NCBI RefSeq assembly: GCF_040869045.1
Contig: NC_090323.1
Coordinates: 262,512,392-262,576,391, forward strand
Direction of reading: 5' to 3'
Origin: Eurosta solidaginis
Taxonomy: Eukaryota > Arthropoda > Insecta > Diptera > Tephritidae
Length of the DNA: 64,000 bases
The translations under genes were made by a program, and so were the position numbers. This document shows, piece by piece, positions 31,591-43,400 of the stretch (the stretch's first letter is position 1; each line of letters begins with the position of its first letter). A model generated the notes under the pieces. That model ran no database searches and was not told the DNA's origin. It worked only from the letters and a program-made list of their open reading frames with translations.

Positions 31591-33469
31591 ATAGGTGGCC
31601 ATGTAAAAGCGACAAAATTTAATGGGTATATAACTGCCTATGAAATTTGTCCACAGAATAAATATAACGGCCAATGCAGAAAGTGAAATTGTGTTTAAAA
31701 GATAGATAAATTTTAACAGGCAGTCGAGAAAACAGCCCTTAAACAAATTTTTTGCTCTCCTGAAAAACTGGGCATTTGCTGATGTATGGTATTGAAATAA
31801 ATAAAGAAATAATTAAATAAATAGATATATAAATAAATAAATAAGTAAATAAGTAGATTTGCAGGAAGTGATTATTTATTTTTATTTCAGGTTAGTTAAA
31901 GCTAATTTTACAAAAACACAAACTTTAATCAAAAACTCTAAAACCCACTGTCACCTTGTCACTTCAAATGCAATTACCGTTCAACTGGTAATTGGTTAAC
32001 GCTCCAAAAAAAGTCAAAGCACTGCCACTGACCACAGTGGAATTCCTACAAATATTGCCTACGTTTACAATATCCGTTTATGTTGGGGCATTCTTTTCTA
32101 AAAAACAAAACAAAAAAAAAGACACAAAACGAGATATCGAACGATGACAAACACAAATCTCTCCTTTTTTAATTTTTTTTTTTTTTTTTGTTATTATTGT
32201 ATTTATGATGTCTGTTGATATATTTTATGGCATACATCAACATTGTAAATGAATTCAAAACAATAAATTTACATGATCACATTTAGAATCTGATATTGCG
32301 CTCCTCATCACAGCTACTGAAGTGGCATCGTTACGTTGATAAAAACTTTTCAAGTTGACTAAACAAATTTTGAGTTACTGATTGATGAACTACATAGATC
32401 ATGAGTTGTTGGTATTTAGTTTTCCTAACGGGACTTGAATGTGATGGTAACGAGATATCGGCCTTTCAACATTTAAAAGTGTTGGATGATTTGGAGATTT
32501 AATGCTAATGTGAAAATAATTTGCTTTGCCATTCAATATTGAATATAAAAAAGCTTTCTGCTTTGATAATACAATTTAATGAAAATATATTTTTTAATTA
32601 ATGTTTTCATAGCAGTTACCCATGATTCAATTACTAGAGGTTTGTTCTTCAATGATGACAGATCTTTGACACTCCCAAATTGAAAAATCTGGACGGGTTG
32701 CTTTTACGAAGTACGGAAAACGGGGAATAATTCAATACTCTTCAGTGAAAATTGTAGTAGAAAAGTATCTTTGGTAGTATATTAGTAGTGATAATACATT
32801 TGCAAATGTCAAAAGTTTTTTGGGCAAATAATTCATTTTCTACTAAATATTTCGTGCATTGATATATAAAGTTTTGTTGGTTTGGTCATTCTTTCAGAAA
32901 TTGTTTGAAGAATGCCGTACGTTAGAATTTTATTCAAAAATGCACTATCTCAATTTTTTTTCCAAAACTCCCTACATAAGCATAAGTTCAACCCATTTTG
33001 TTATAAGAGGGCGTTAATGAAAAGCATTCTGAGATGAAGCGTTCTTCAATCTAACTCTAATACAGGGCAGTTTTATGACAAATCTTGAATTGGGAAATTT
33101 TTGAAAAATATTTTGAGATAGCATGATTTTGAACAGGCAGCCGACATGGGGTGATACGCTACTCAGCAGCCGCAATGAACTGACAAAAAGAAAAATAAAA
33201 GCAAACGGCTTATTGTCTTAGAACTTTATATTCCTACCTTGACTTTAACAGAAGAGTTAAGCTTTTGTGCGGTTTTGCTACACAGGGAGTATTCACCTCT
33301 TTATTCTGAAATTTCGGAAAGCTTTTTTCCGTTAAGTATTCATGGAAGCGTTCCGTTTAAACCGTTAATTTAGAATATTCGGGATACATTCATTTGATAC
33401 TACCACGCGAGGTCCGAATATGCATAATATTCCAATTATATACCGATTCTCCAAATTCTTAAATGGAGA
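31591..33469. other. No feature recognised
   Basis: AT-rich DNA. It includes an AAAT/AAGT-type microsatellite at 31797-31858 and T-runs at about 32163-32190. No repeat family or gene was recognised. Confidence 0.4.
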
Positions 33470-33920
33470 GGAATGTTCCGAACATACGGAATTAATAGAA
33501 CAGAAGGTCGACTTTTTATAAGCGCCCACAAATATCGAGAGAAGTGTCAAAAGACGCGTATTGACCTCGATAACAATAATTCGAAGGCGAAAATAAAAAT
33601 TTTAGCTCGTTCAAAAGATATTGACGAAAAACCGAAAAATAACCCAGGGTTGCGTTGGCGGCCTTCAGCCGAGCTTATAAAAAATTTCCCTGGAAGTTCC
33701 ACCAATGAGGTGGGATCAAAATTAAATGCGTGCAAAATCCCCTTGTACACAAAATCTTTTTCAGTGTACAAAACATTACAACAAGCACATGAAAATTGAC
33801 AACTTCAACTGCAAATATCTTCGGACAAAGATACAATTTTTCTTTTCCGCCTTAGGATTATTGTTGTCGAGGTCACCTCTCTCGATATTTTTGGAAGCGT
33901 ATTAGCAGCAGACTCCTGTT
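33470..33920. repeat. Dispersed repeat with an internal inverted segment
   Basis: TGACCTCGATAACAATAATT with CGAAGGCGAAAATAAAAATT (33563-33604) is mirrored on the opposite strand at 33836-33875 (TGACCTCGACAACAATAATC, AAGGCGGAAAAG). AAATATCGAGAGA is likewise inverted (33530-33542, about 33880-33893). Between them are GATATTGACGAAAAACCG and GGGTTGCGTTGGCGGCC. Opposed 108- and 74-codon frames across it reflect this composition, not a gene. Confidence 0.5.
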
Positions 33921-35055
33921 CTAGACTTTATAAGTTAACATGCCCAATGAGTACATATCTTTATGGCATCTCCATTATTTACTAATGACATTTTTACGTG
34001 AGTCGATTTATAAGTCGAGGTTTTGACCTTGAACGATGAATTTTGAATTGGTTTAGGTTTCGTATGTTCATAGGTTTACGAAATTGCACGATTCCTTGGT
34101 GCCCGTACTTTTCGTAAATCTATGTTCAGCCACACTAATAGATCATGGCATAGTTAATATGTAAATTCATTAAAATTAAAATAAATGTTCTAAGTAATTA
34201 TGCAGTTAAGTACTTATCGGGTATTTGTAAACTGACTGCTTCCTATTTCTACTACTAATATTTTTAGAAAATTCGCAAAGAAACAACACAGTTAACGGAT
34301 GTCAATTCGATTTGGGAGCAAAATGGCTGCAATTGTCAAAAAATGTTTCTGTCGAGCAAACCTCTTGTAATTGAATCATGGCAGTTACCTATTTAGGTAA
34401 ACACCTCGACAGAATATTGAGGCTGTCCTATAAATATGTGGAGTGTAAAAAAAGTTTCAGTTTTTGTCTTCGCAAGGACTTTTCCTCTACCATTTCACAA
34501 ATGCTTATTTTGCGATTCCCGTTCATACTATGCAACATTTTCTTTTTTCATTATAGCAGATGAAAACCTTAAACAGGCATGTCTAAAAGCGGCACTAAAT
34601 TTGTCCAATGACTAAATTGCTTATCTAACTTTTCATTAGTTATGGGGCGGTAATCAATGAAACGGGTCATGGAAAACAATTTTACAGAAAAAAACTCACT
34701 CAGCCAAAAGTTTTTAAGTTGTATGACATAATTTTATGCAACCATCTTTTCTAAAGTAAAAACAGAGTTGTTTACTCAACGTAGTCTTCGAAAAATCCAA
34801 ATAAATACCATGGAAGTGCTGCTTTTTGAGGACAAAACTTGCTTTTAGACTTGAAACGTTAGATAGTCATAGTCAAGTTCATTTAAAAAGGCGGATAAAA
34901 ACTCTCACACCTTTCCCAAAGACTTAAGACCAAATAGGCTATCCTTGTTTCTTTTAAAAGTGCTTGCGCACCTGATTGGTCTTAACGTAAGGGGCAGCAT
35001 TCTGTGAGAGCGATTTTTGTCACCTCCACACGCCTTTTGTAAGAGATATCTACGT
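33921..35055. other. No feature recognised
   Basis: AT-rich DNA without recognisable genes or repeats. Confidence 0.4.
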
Positions 35056-36370
35056 AAACAGCTCCTCATGCGGTTGTCAAACATCTAAAGAGGTCCCTCG
35101 AGACAAAGAATTTATGCTGGGTACCTTTCTTGACAGTGAAAGAGCCTTTAACAATGTCCCACCAGCGGTAATTGAATGAGCCCTCTCAACACTGTGAATT
35201 GATTCTGTTTTGGTAGAATTTATCAGCAGAGTGTTAGGTGACAGAACTTCAGCGGCATATTGGCGGGAGCGACCACTAAGACAAAGGTGAGAAGGAACAC
35301 GCATCAAAGAGTATTCTTATTCCTCTGTTTTGGATCGTTGTAATGAACGACTTGCTTTAGAACATGAAGGGGTGCAAAATGGAGGCTTGTACCGATGACC
35401 TGGCAATACTTGTCATAGTTGAATATTTGAATACACTTTGAATGCCTGGGTGTCGTGACCAGATAATCCGTACCATATGCATAAACTGTGAACCCTAGAA
35501 AAACTGAGCCCTTTTTTCTTACGCGGAGGTACAAGATTGCTGAATTTAGACCATCCCCTTATGAGGAAGCACTGCTGGTGCTCTTAGCTTGGGATTATTA
35601 TTGGCAGCAAGCTCCGATGGTGGCTCAATGCTTCAATGCTGAGGACAGAGCTAAAAAGGTTTCAGTTGCCTTGTACTGCTGTCGGCTGCTCTATCCAAAG
35701 GTAATAAATCAACTGTACACTCTGGTGGTTTAGCCCATGCTCTTCTATGGCCTTATGGTCTGGTGAAGAGCACTAGACACTTTTTCCAAGATCTAATCGG
35801 ATCAGATCTGCCATCATAAGGTTGAGGGCAGTGAGGTATTACTTCAGCTCACCTACGGTGGGGTCTGACTAATTTTTGATTATAATAATCTGGATGCCAG
35901 GGTACAAAAATATCCCTAACAGCTGTCAGACAGGTGGGCTTTGGGTCAGTTTAACAAACGCTGGACTGACAACACTTCCTGATGTGTGATAAGGTTTTTC
36001 TAATCCGTCGTCAATAGGAAGCACATGCGGTACGCCTAAATATTCTGAACAACCCTTGTGGTGTTAGTTTTATGAAAGACGACGAGTAGAAATCATTCAG
36101 TCACTTTTTGCTCAGCTATCCAGCTTTTGCCAGGACGAGGCGTTAATATTTCGGTCGGGACGTAATCGAAACGCTCGAGCAAATGCCAAAGACCTACATA
36201 TATGTGTTTTATTCGTACCTTTATAGCTGTCACGCAGCAATTCGCTAAATATCTGGAACAGTTTCTCTGCTGGAATATATGGTAGCATAACGGACAAACA
36301 TAGAGATGTCCAAGTGGGCTGTTACTTAAGTGGATAGCTGCCACCCAAATTAACCTAACCTGACCGTTAG
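35056..36370 (+). pseudogene. Decayed LINE: RT to 3' end
   Basis: Plus-strand coding in several frames. FLDSERAFNNVPPAVIE (35120-35180) corresponds to RT motif A; LTRRYKIAEFRP (about 35518-35553), EDRAKKVSVALYCCR (about 35641-35685) and a broken VV-PMLFYGLMVW (35724-35762) follow in the order of a Jockey/R1-type RT C terminus; SHFLLSYPAFARTRR (about 36100-36145) is the C-terminal zinc-knuckle region. It ends in ATTAACCTAACCTGACC. There are many stops and frameshifts, and the motif C YADD is lost. Confidence 0.75.
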
Positions 36371-37138
36371 CTGGAAGTAGTTGAGCAGAGAACATTAATT
36401 CGCAAATATTCTCATCCCACGATGACTAACAAAATATTATGATCTATGGGATGGCTTAGCAGTGACGGGAGCTAGTACGAAGAGCTTTGGCTTCTGTATA
36501 ACAAGAAAAACATCTGCATATTTAATTTATAAAAGTCAACAATAGACGGAATTATCCATGTTCAGAGTTAGTCCAGTATAAAAAGACTCCTCCTGATTAA
36601 AACTGAGGTAGGGTAGTAATTTCTTTGCCAGTGAACCGTGTTATTTAATGTTATCTGTTGAACGAACTATGTAGGTTATATTCAAAGAGCGGTAAGGTGT
36701 AAGAGTCGAATAAAATTTGTTTTTCGCACGTTTTTCTGGCGGCCTCAGGAACACACAACACTGTAACGCCCCTAGTGTTGCTCGGTATTACATCCATTAC
36801 TGTCAAAAACTCAAAGGGATCCCATTAACAACAACGAGGAAGTGAAACAATCAATTGAAAACAGTTTAAAGATTACAACATTTTGACATCATCACAGATG
36901 AGGCAAAGCTTTTCATCCTATATTTTATTAATTTAGAAAAATTACTCCGCTGTTTAAAAATATTGTCTTAAAAGCGCTATACTTGTTCCGATATTCCCTT
37001 AAATAAATATAGTACAGTACTTTAAGACGGTCAATAGGCTCACTTGCCTCGAGATATTATCTGCGGCGAACACGAGCAAGAGGATTGAACCTTGCTTTAT
37101 TAAATTTCGTTAATTGAACTCCACTTTTTTATTTCTAT
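36371..37138. other. No feature recognised
   Basis: No coding or repeat structure was identified. Confidence 0.4.
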
Positions 37139-37492
37139 ATATGGGGTATTCTCCCATTTCGACCAATTTTGAACTCGACCCCTTTAGAATTGGCTGAAAG
37201 TTCTTCTTCTTTTTCTAGCTTACGAAAGACGTTTTTCAGAAGTTTTTCAAATTTTTTCATCCAACTCAAAAAAAAAACACCGTTTTTGTTTTCAAAATGC
37301 TATAACTTTCTCAAAAATTGACCAGTTGGGATCTTTTTTCTTTTAAAAAATTTGTTTTTAAATGTACTTTTCGGAAAAAATTCAAAAAAATTTTTTAAGT
37401 TTTTTTTTTTAATATATTTTTAAATGTTTGAGCTGAAGGCCAATTTAAATAAAAACACAACTTTTTGTATTATAGTTGTATAATTTATTCTT

Positions 37493-37535
37493 GTCGATAT
37501 TTCGGCTTTATTCTAAAGCCATCTTCGGGACTAGG
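37493..37535 (-). ncRNA. Degenerate hammerhead-like motif
   Basis: The minus strand reads CCGAAGA, a perfect stem GGCTTTA-GAA-TAAAGCC, then GAAA and TATCGAC. Position and layout match the hammerhead core (CUGAUGA, stem II, GAAA), but two core bases differ (CCGAAGA), so cleavage is unlikely in this copy. It lies 3' of the GIY-YIG coding, where Penelope-like terminal repeats carry such motifs. Confidence 0.5.
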
Positions 37536-37858
37536 GGTATAAAAAAACAAACCATTAGAACGTATTCATCATAATGTTTACGTATGTACATATAATAAGC
37601 GACTTACTCATATAAATATGTTCGATCGACTAAATTAGCAATGGCCAAAAATCTGTGTTGAAGGTACAAAAAGCGAAAGCATGAAAAATAAACAAATGTA
37701 CAGAATACCGCAAATGTAAACAAATTTTCAAGAACAGTAAGTATAAACAAAAATTTTACAATAATAAAATAAATGTAACAATAAGACATAACTTAGTATG
37801 TATATCAACCCCCTTTTGCTTAGTTGTTGTCTTGAAGTATGCTGGATGCTGAATATTC

Positions 37859-38300
37859 TTATTTAAGTGAGCGCGGTGTATGTTGTTGTTGTTTCAAAAT
37901 CAAATTGCGATAAGCACTCGCACAGTGGGCAGTGTCCATTTTAAAATTAATTCGTTTTTCACTAGGAGTGCTCAATATATGTAGCATTTCTAAGGTATAG
38001 CGTTTTTGGTAATGTTTTTCCTTCTCCAATATATTTACGTTCTCAAAATCAGGGTGATGTCCTGTATCTTTGCAGTGGGCAGATAGGGCCGTCTTATTTC
38101 CTGAAAAACTGTTTCTTAATTTTAAGTTTGACCTGTGACCGGAAATCCTTGTCGTGAGCTTGAGTTTTGTTGTCCCCAAATATACCTTCTCGCATACGCG
38201 GGACCCGTCGTCGTTGCATGGGATTCGATAAACTATGTCAGATTTCTCGAACTTGGGGATCTTATCCTTTATGTTATTAAAAACTTGCCTTAGTGTATTC
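37859..38300 (-). pseudogene. Penelope-like GIY-YIG endonuclease fragment
   Basis: The frame is open from about 38300 to the stop at 37859. Visible motifs are YRIPCNDDGSRVC, the GIY-YIG-like VYLGTTKLKL, RISGHRSNLK, ALSAHCKDTGHHPDFENV and ILEKEKHYQKRYTLEMLHI, the conserved order of the Penelope endonuclease domain. Upstream (38300-38430, broken frame) NWYQKPTSSGRLISYNS is the RT C-terminal signature of the same family. This is a 5'-truncated, non-functional copy. Confidence 0.88.
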
Positions 38301-38924
38301 TAATACAATTTTTCGCCGTGTTTATTATTGTCCTTCTTTCATGCTTGGAGTTGTAGCTTATCAGCCTTCCAGAAGACGTTGGTTTCTGATACCAGTTATT
38401 ATTCTTTCTGACTATTAACGTATCGAGGTAGTGGCCTTCAGCTCAAAAATTTAAAAATATATTATTTAATATAAAGGCTATTAATTCTTATCAAAATGTT
38501 TTTTTTTTTTTAATTTTTCAGTTTCTCGAGATTTTTCGAATTTCCCAATTTTTTTTCTCATAAAAAACTTCAATCAATTCTGTAATCATCCCCACTAATC
38601 CCGGAGTGGGCCGAAAATTTTTTTTTTTTTTTTTATTTAATTGAAAAAAAACTTTAAAATTTTTTTTGTATTTTTTCCGAAAATTACATTTAAAACCATA
38701 TTTAAAAAAAAAATATGATCCCAAACGGTCAATTTTTGAAAAAGTTATAGCATTTTGAAAACAAAAACGGTGTTTTTTTTAAATTCATAACTTTTTTTGA
38801 GTTGGATGAAAAAATTTGAAAAACTTCTGAAAAACGTCTTTCGTAAGCTAGAAAAAGAAGAAAAACTTTCAGCCAATTCTAAAGGGGTCGGGTTCAAAAT
38901 TGGTCGAAATGGGATGAAATACCC

Positions 38925-39993
38925 CATATATAAAAATGAATGTCCGTTTGTGTGAGGCTTATAGAATCAAAAACTATCGGGTCGATTTTGTTCAAACTTT
39001 CACATAAGTTGCGTATACCTCACGCGGTGGTTCGCACGAAGGTTTGGTTGCGATCGACGCACAGGGTCTCGAGATATAGGCGAAAACGGGGACCCGGGTA
39101 CCCCTTGAATGTTATTATAGAATATGGCTATCAAATGGAAGCTGTTGATGAGTGCTGTTGATGAGTACAGGGTAGTTTTCATACCTATTGGTGACTAGGG
39201 TCTCGAGATATAGGCCAAAACGTGGATCAGGGTAACACTAGGATGTGTTTTTACATTATGGGTACCAAATTGAAGCTACTGACGTGTGGTATAGTACAGA
39301 GTAAGTTTTACACCGCTGGGTGACTAGGGTATCGAGATATAGGCCAAAACATGGACCCCGATACCCCTAGAATGTGCGCGTATTATGGATATCAAATGAA
39401 AGCTGTTGCTGAGAGCTTTAAAGTAATTTTCATTGTGATATTGATTTAGCCGCATCAATCTGGCAAAACTGATAAATATGCATGCGAAGCCGAAATAAAG
39501 GCATGAAATAATAATACCCACGTACCTATTTACATACGTCCTATTCGATTTGCCTGAAAGTTGGTATATAAATTTGCCTATGTTAGTATTAACGATGCTT
39601 TTTTCCTGGAAGTAGACCAGATACGGACTGGGACTGGGATTAGGACTAGGACTGGAACTGGGACTGAGACTGAGACTCGGAGTGGGACTGGGACTGAGAC
39701 TCGGACTGGGACTGGAACAAAATGCATACCACCCTCCGGGACTGGCAATAAGAGATGAAGAAGAATGAGAAAAACTTGAGAGAAGAGAAAAGAGAGAAGG
39801 AGAAAGAGACTGAGAAAGATATAGAATGAGCCGAAAATGGAGAAAGATGAAGCGAAAAATACGGAGGGAGGAGTGAATACAAAGATTAGGAAAAAGTGTA
39901 GAGGGGGAGGGCAGAGTTAGATGGAAAAAACTTATTAAAATATATGCAGATATACCAAATTTAAGGCAGAACAACGTCTGCTGGGTCTGTTAA
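38925..39993 (+). mobile_element. Helitron-like non-autonomous element, second copy
   Basis: The head TATATAAAAATGAATGTCCG and GGGTCGATTTTGTTCAAACT leads into three 115-130 bp modules (39071-39420), a GGGACT tract (39625-39718), a purine-rich tract (39755-39920) and an end AACGTCTGCTGGGTCTGTTAA. The end corresponds to GTCTGCTAG of the first copy, with the last bases changed. It abuts the right inverted arm of the Penelope-containing structure. No Rep/helicase is present. Minus-strand serine-rich frames (216 and 78 codons) are translations of the purine tract and are not genes. Confidence 0.5.
39071..39420 (+). repeat. Three tandem modules of about 120 bp in the Helitron-like element
   Basis: Each unit has GGGTCTCGAGATATAGGC, AAAACRNGGACC, TAGAATGT-type text, ATGGNTATCAAATGRAAGC and TGTTGATGAG-type text. 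The units are similar to each other and, more weakly, to the modules at 28.3-28.6 kb. Confidence 0.75.
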
Positions 39994-40049
39994 TTTTTGA
40001 TATTTTTAGAAACGACTTCTATAAATTTCGTAACTTAAACTATACAAGG

Positions 40050-40449
40050 CAAGGCGAATCCATACAAGGTGATGGCAAAGCGAATTCAACCGGTTCGCCG
40101 TGCAGAAGAATGTCCAGTCAAAAGAAAATTTTCATTGATTTCCATTAACTGACATATTGTTGTACAAGACGATGTACGGAAAATAATCAAGAACAAGCAA
40201 TCAGCTTTTGGAATAACAACACCTGGTACTGAAAGAAATCTGAAATTTTTTTTTTAGTTTCGAATTCAAACCAAGGCGTTATCAGTACCAGGTGCTGTTA
40301 TCCCAACAGTGGATTGCTTCTTCTTGATTTTCATGCAAATGTATGCCAGTTAATCGAAATCAACGTAAATTTTCTTTTGACTTGAAATTCGTCTGCACTG
40401 CGAATTGGGTTGAATTCGCTTTGCCATCACCTTGTATGGATTCGTCTTG
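40050..40449. mobile_element. Hairpin (foldback) MITE
   Basis: CAAGGCGAATCCATACAAGG at 40050 is inverted at the right end (CCTTGTATGGATTCGTCTTG, 40430-40449). Inversion continues along both arms: GTGATGGCAAAGCGAATTC, GTCAAAAGAAAATTT, TCAAGAACAAGCAATC, ACACCTGGTACTGA. The arms are about 185 bp with a loop of about 30 bp near 40245. It has no coding and no clear target duplication. Confidence 0.85.
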
Positions 40450-41670
40450 ATTTAGAGTTTTCGGAATTTTTTTGAGTAATTGTGAACAAAAAATAATAAT
40501 AATTTAATTGATGAAATTTGATAAAAACTATCACTGCTATTTTCGTACTCACTGCTGTGCGTGTATATGTGTGACCTCTAAAATTGTCATAAAACTTCAA
40601 TTGCAAAATGACACAAATTTGTGGCTTAAAATTTGAGAGACAATTTTGTCAGCTTTCAAAAAACATTCAACAAAAATTTGTGCACAATCATTAGAAATAT
40701 AGCTACAGAATATATTTACAACAACACTATATCTTAGTAAATTAGCTAAACTTAAAGTAAACACAGTTTAGTGGCATACTCTTACAAACTTCCATACGTA
40801 TCATAAAATGAGTATGAACTTTACTAAGTACAAGTATTCGTAATGCCATAAAGTTGGCCACAAGTAGCAATGTTTCTGGTCAACCAGACTCGGACATAAC
40901 CCTTGCAACACAACAACAGAAGCAGTTAGTGGCAACAGCAGCAATGACAACAAATGTCTTGTCGAGCGGCTAACCGCCAAAAGCCAAAATGCCTTACCGC
41001 CCACAAAAATTTTTGGCTGAGCTTTGAGCACATTGTTGGTCAGATCATTTAAAACTGCTGGCGCCTCGGGTGTAATGTTGAGTTAATGACATGAGCCCAG
41101 GGGGGGGTCATATTTAGTGCTGGTCAGTATATGCCTGCTGCTGCCAGAACAAAATCAAAAATTACATGAATTTAAGACTAGCGTAGTACAGTAGGTTGTG
41201 GGTGTTGTATGAGTGGAAGGGTCGCGCAAATTTTGTTGTTTATTTCCCATTAAAAGGCCTTCGGTTTGTCTTGTGGTATGATTGTATGTATGTTATTATT
41301 TTTTTGGCTAATGGGCGATGGCTGACCAACATTATGTTAGACTTGTAACTATGCAACCATAAGAAGTGTTGAAGATTGTGGTGGCAAGCGTGGCGCTGAC
41401 AGTGTATGACCATGAATTTTGACAAATGACCGCAAGGCGGCCAAGTGATGATATGCTGGGAGTGTACACTTCATTTTCGTCTCCCACCACCACAACTGTA
41501 AGTCATTTGGTTAGTAGCGTTATTATGAGTACTTATTTTCACTTTTTTCTTATTACTTTTTTTATGAAGTGAAACTTCTATGCGCGGAGGGAGTTAATAT
41601 ACTCAAAACCCGTTTTAAATATCGAAACTTGCCCTGTTAGGGGCCTTCTTCTTATTCTTCTGAGGAATTT
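40450..41670. other. No gene; a short shared repeat segment at 40495-40555
   Basis: GAAATTTGATAAAAACTATCACTGCTATTTT and following text resemble 47778-47825 (weak, about 50 bp). The rest is unique-looking. A G-run (GGGGGGG) lies at 41101. Confidence 0.4.
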
Positions 41671-41955
41671 AATCGATGTTGATTGTCATTTGCCGGTACG
41701 TTCCGGAAAAGAGCACCATTCAGGTATTTACCCGACTAACTCGGAAACGATTAGATATTACCACATTGAACTTTGTAAGTCATCCAGCGACTCCTTAACT
41801 GAGAAACTTCGGATCGGCAGAGCTTCCTTTGCTAAATAAACAGGTTTCGCCAGGGATAGGTGTGGCTGAAAATGGGGGGAACCAATAAATTGCGTTGGCG
41901 AAACATTGAAAAGATTGTGCTATAAAACCCCGAGAATCTCTGCAATTAGAGTACG
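41671..41955 (+). repeat. Dispersed repeat family D, eroded copy
   Basis: AATCGATGTTGATTGTC, GCCGGTACGTTCCGG, CTCGGAAACGATTAGATA, AAACAGGTTTCGCCAGGGAT, AATTGCGTTGGCGAAAC and TGTGCTATAAAACCCC repeat the block order of the copy at 10.1-10.4 kb with many substitutions. Confidence 0.65.
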
Positions 41956-43014
41956 TCTGACAAGATAAGAGCTGCATTGAACTGGAAACGGAAGCAATTA
42001 TATTCTTGATGTCTAACGTGTAGGGAGAAGGAACTGTTGACTGAGGAATATTGTTTGGCTGGCGAATATTGAAACTTGTTCAGAACACATTGTTAGTAGA
42101 CGTACGGTTAAATAGTGCTTTGCGTTAAGTTTACAACTTACAAGGCCCATATTTTGTTGAGCCTATTAAGACAATTTTATATGGATATTTTCTCGACGAG
42201 CGAACCAAAAGAGCATCAATCAACCTTAAAAAATATTACAAAGTTATGTAAGGTTATAGTGGCTGACCCCAGCAAGGACGTGGGGCACATTGTGATAGCA
42301 GTGAATGAGCTAATGCCCCTCCTCCTTTATATGTATAAAAAGTTAAACAAAGTTGTACGTCTAATGTAGCGCAGGTCGCCTACAATTTCAGCATAGCCAA
42401 ACTCTACTAAACAGTGCTTGCTCAGACATTCCAAGCGTAGCTTGGCCATAGCCGGACATCTACAAACGAAACATTTGGGGTGAAATGTATTAGCCTTAGA
42501 ACTTTGTATTTCAAATACCGCGCCAAATGAGTGAAGCCTTTTTCTGGATAGAAACTAGTGCTTTCCAATCCCCTTAGCAAAGAAACCCGAATAAATAGGA
42601 AAATATGGAATCGGAACATACATTTTTCAACCACACAGTCAGGAGAATGAAAGCTGTTTCCTTCAAGAAACCTGAGCGATCTGGCATTGCAAAAAAGATA
42701 GTGAAGTTGGTAAATGCGTGCTTTCTAACCCCCTGAATGAAGTGAAACGAGAAAATAGCAAAATATTGATTGATATCCTAAGTCTTTCAACGGATCAGGC
42801 AAGGTGAACCAACAAAAGCTCAAACGAAAGCGAGAAAGGTGCTTTCCTACCATCCAAGCAATAGACTCGCTTCCTTTATGTCAGCTACTTAAACAGACTT
42901 TTACACATCCAGATTGCACATAGCAGGACAAAAATATATGAAAATCCCTCGCACATCGTATTGATGATAAATAGCTTTATTATTGGGTTGTTATCGGCGT
43001 TAAGCAGTGGTGGG
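41956..43014. other. No feature recognised
   Basis: An 84-codon plus-strand frame (42115-42369) has no recognisable domain. No repeats were identified. Confidence 0.4.
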
Positions 43015-43400
43015 ATAGATTTTATATTCAAGTTTTACTGATATATTCATTCCAAAGTGACGATTTGCGTAAACAAATCGATAACAAATTATAACACTGC
43101 GATAAGAATTCGTCAGTTTTTCTATAAAAAATCTACTACTCTTTGATAACAAATCGATAACTTTTATAAAATGCATCGATAAGGTATTTGGATACACTTT
43201 CGGTAGTAAATCGATAACTTTTCGATAACTGGATGAAAGCAAATCGATGACTTTTCTATAACAAATTGATATTTTTTGGGAAAAAAATCGATAACAAATC
43301 TGTAAGCGATAACTCGTCAATTCGAAATCCATAACTTTTGTTATCGATAACAAATATAAAACACTGCAATAACAAATTCATAACTTGTCTCTCTCGTCGA
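43015..43400. repeat. Cluster of AATCGATAAC motifs
   Basis: At least eight variants of AAATCGATAAC occur in 330 bp (about 43075, 43150, 43172, 43208, 43223, 43241, 43287, 43340), irregularly spaced by 15-70 bp. GTTATCGATAAC at 43340-43351 is a perfect 12-bp palindrome and includes TATCGATA, the DREF-site consensus of flies. The minus-strand translation repeats 'VIDLLSKSYR'-like peptides, which comes from the DNA repeat. Confidence 0.65.

Larger units (their letters stand above)
37139..38925 (-). mobile_element. Penelope-like element fragment between long inverted arms
   Basis: The left arm (37139-37443) and the right arm (38428-38925, inverted) match almost base for base over their outer ~250 bp and inner ~40 bp. 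The right arm has about 180 extra A/T-rich bases in the middle. The arms enclose about 985 bp of minus-strand Penelope-like sequence: RT C terminus, GIY-YIG endonuclease, 3' UTR and a hammerhead-like motif. Both junctions read GGCC. Penelope-like elements are known with inverted or direct terminal repeats, so the arms could be its own terminal repeats or a host foldback. Confidence 0.75.

Noticed and set aside
39324..39974. 216-codon minus-strand serine/proline-rich open frame
   Set aside because: It is the translation of the purine-rich and GGGACT tracts of a Helitron-like element; there is no domain or start context.
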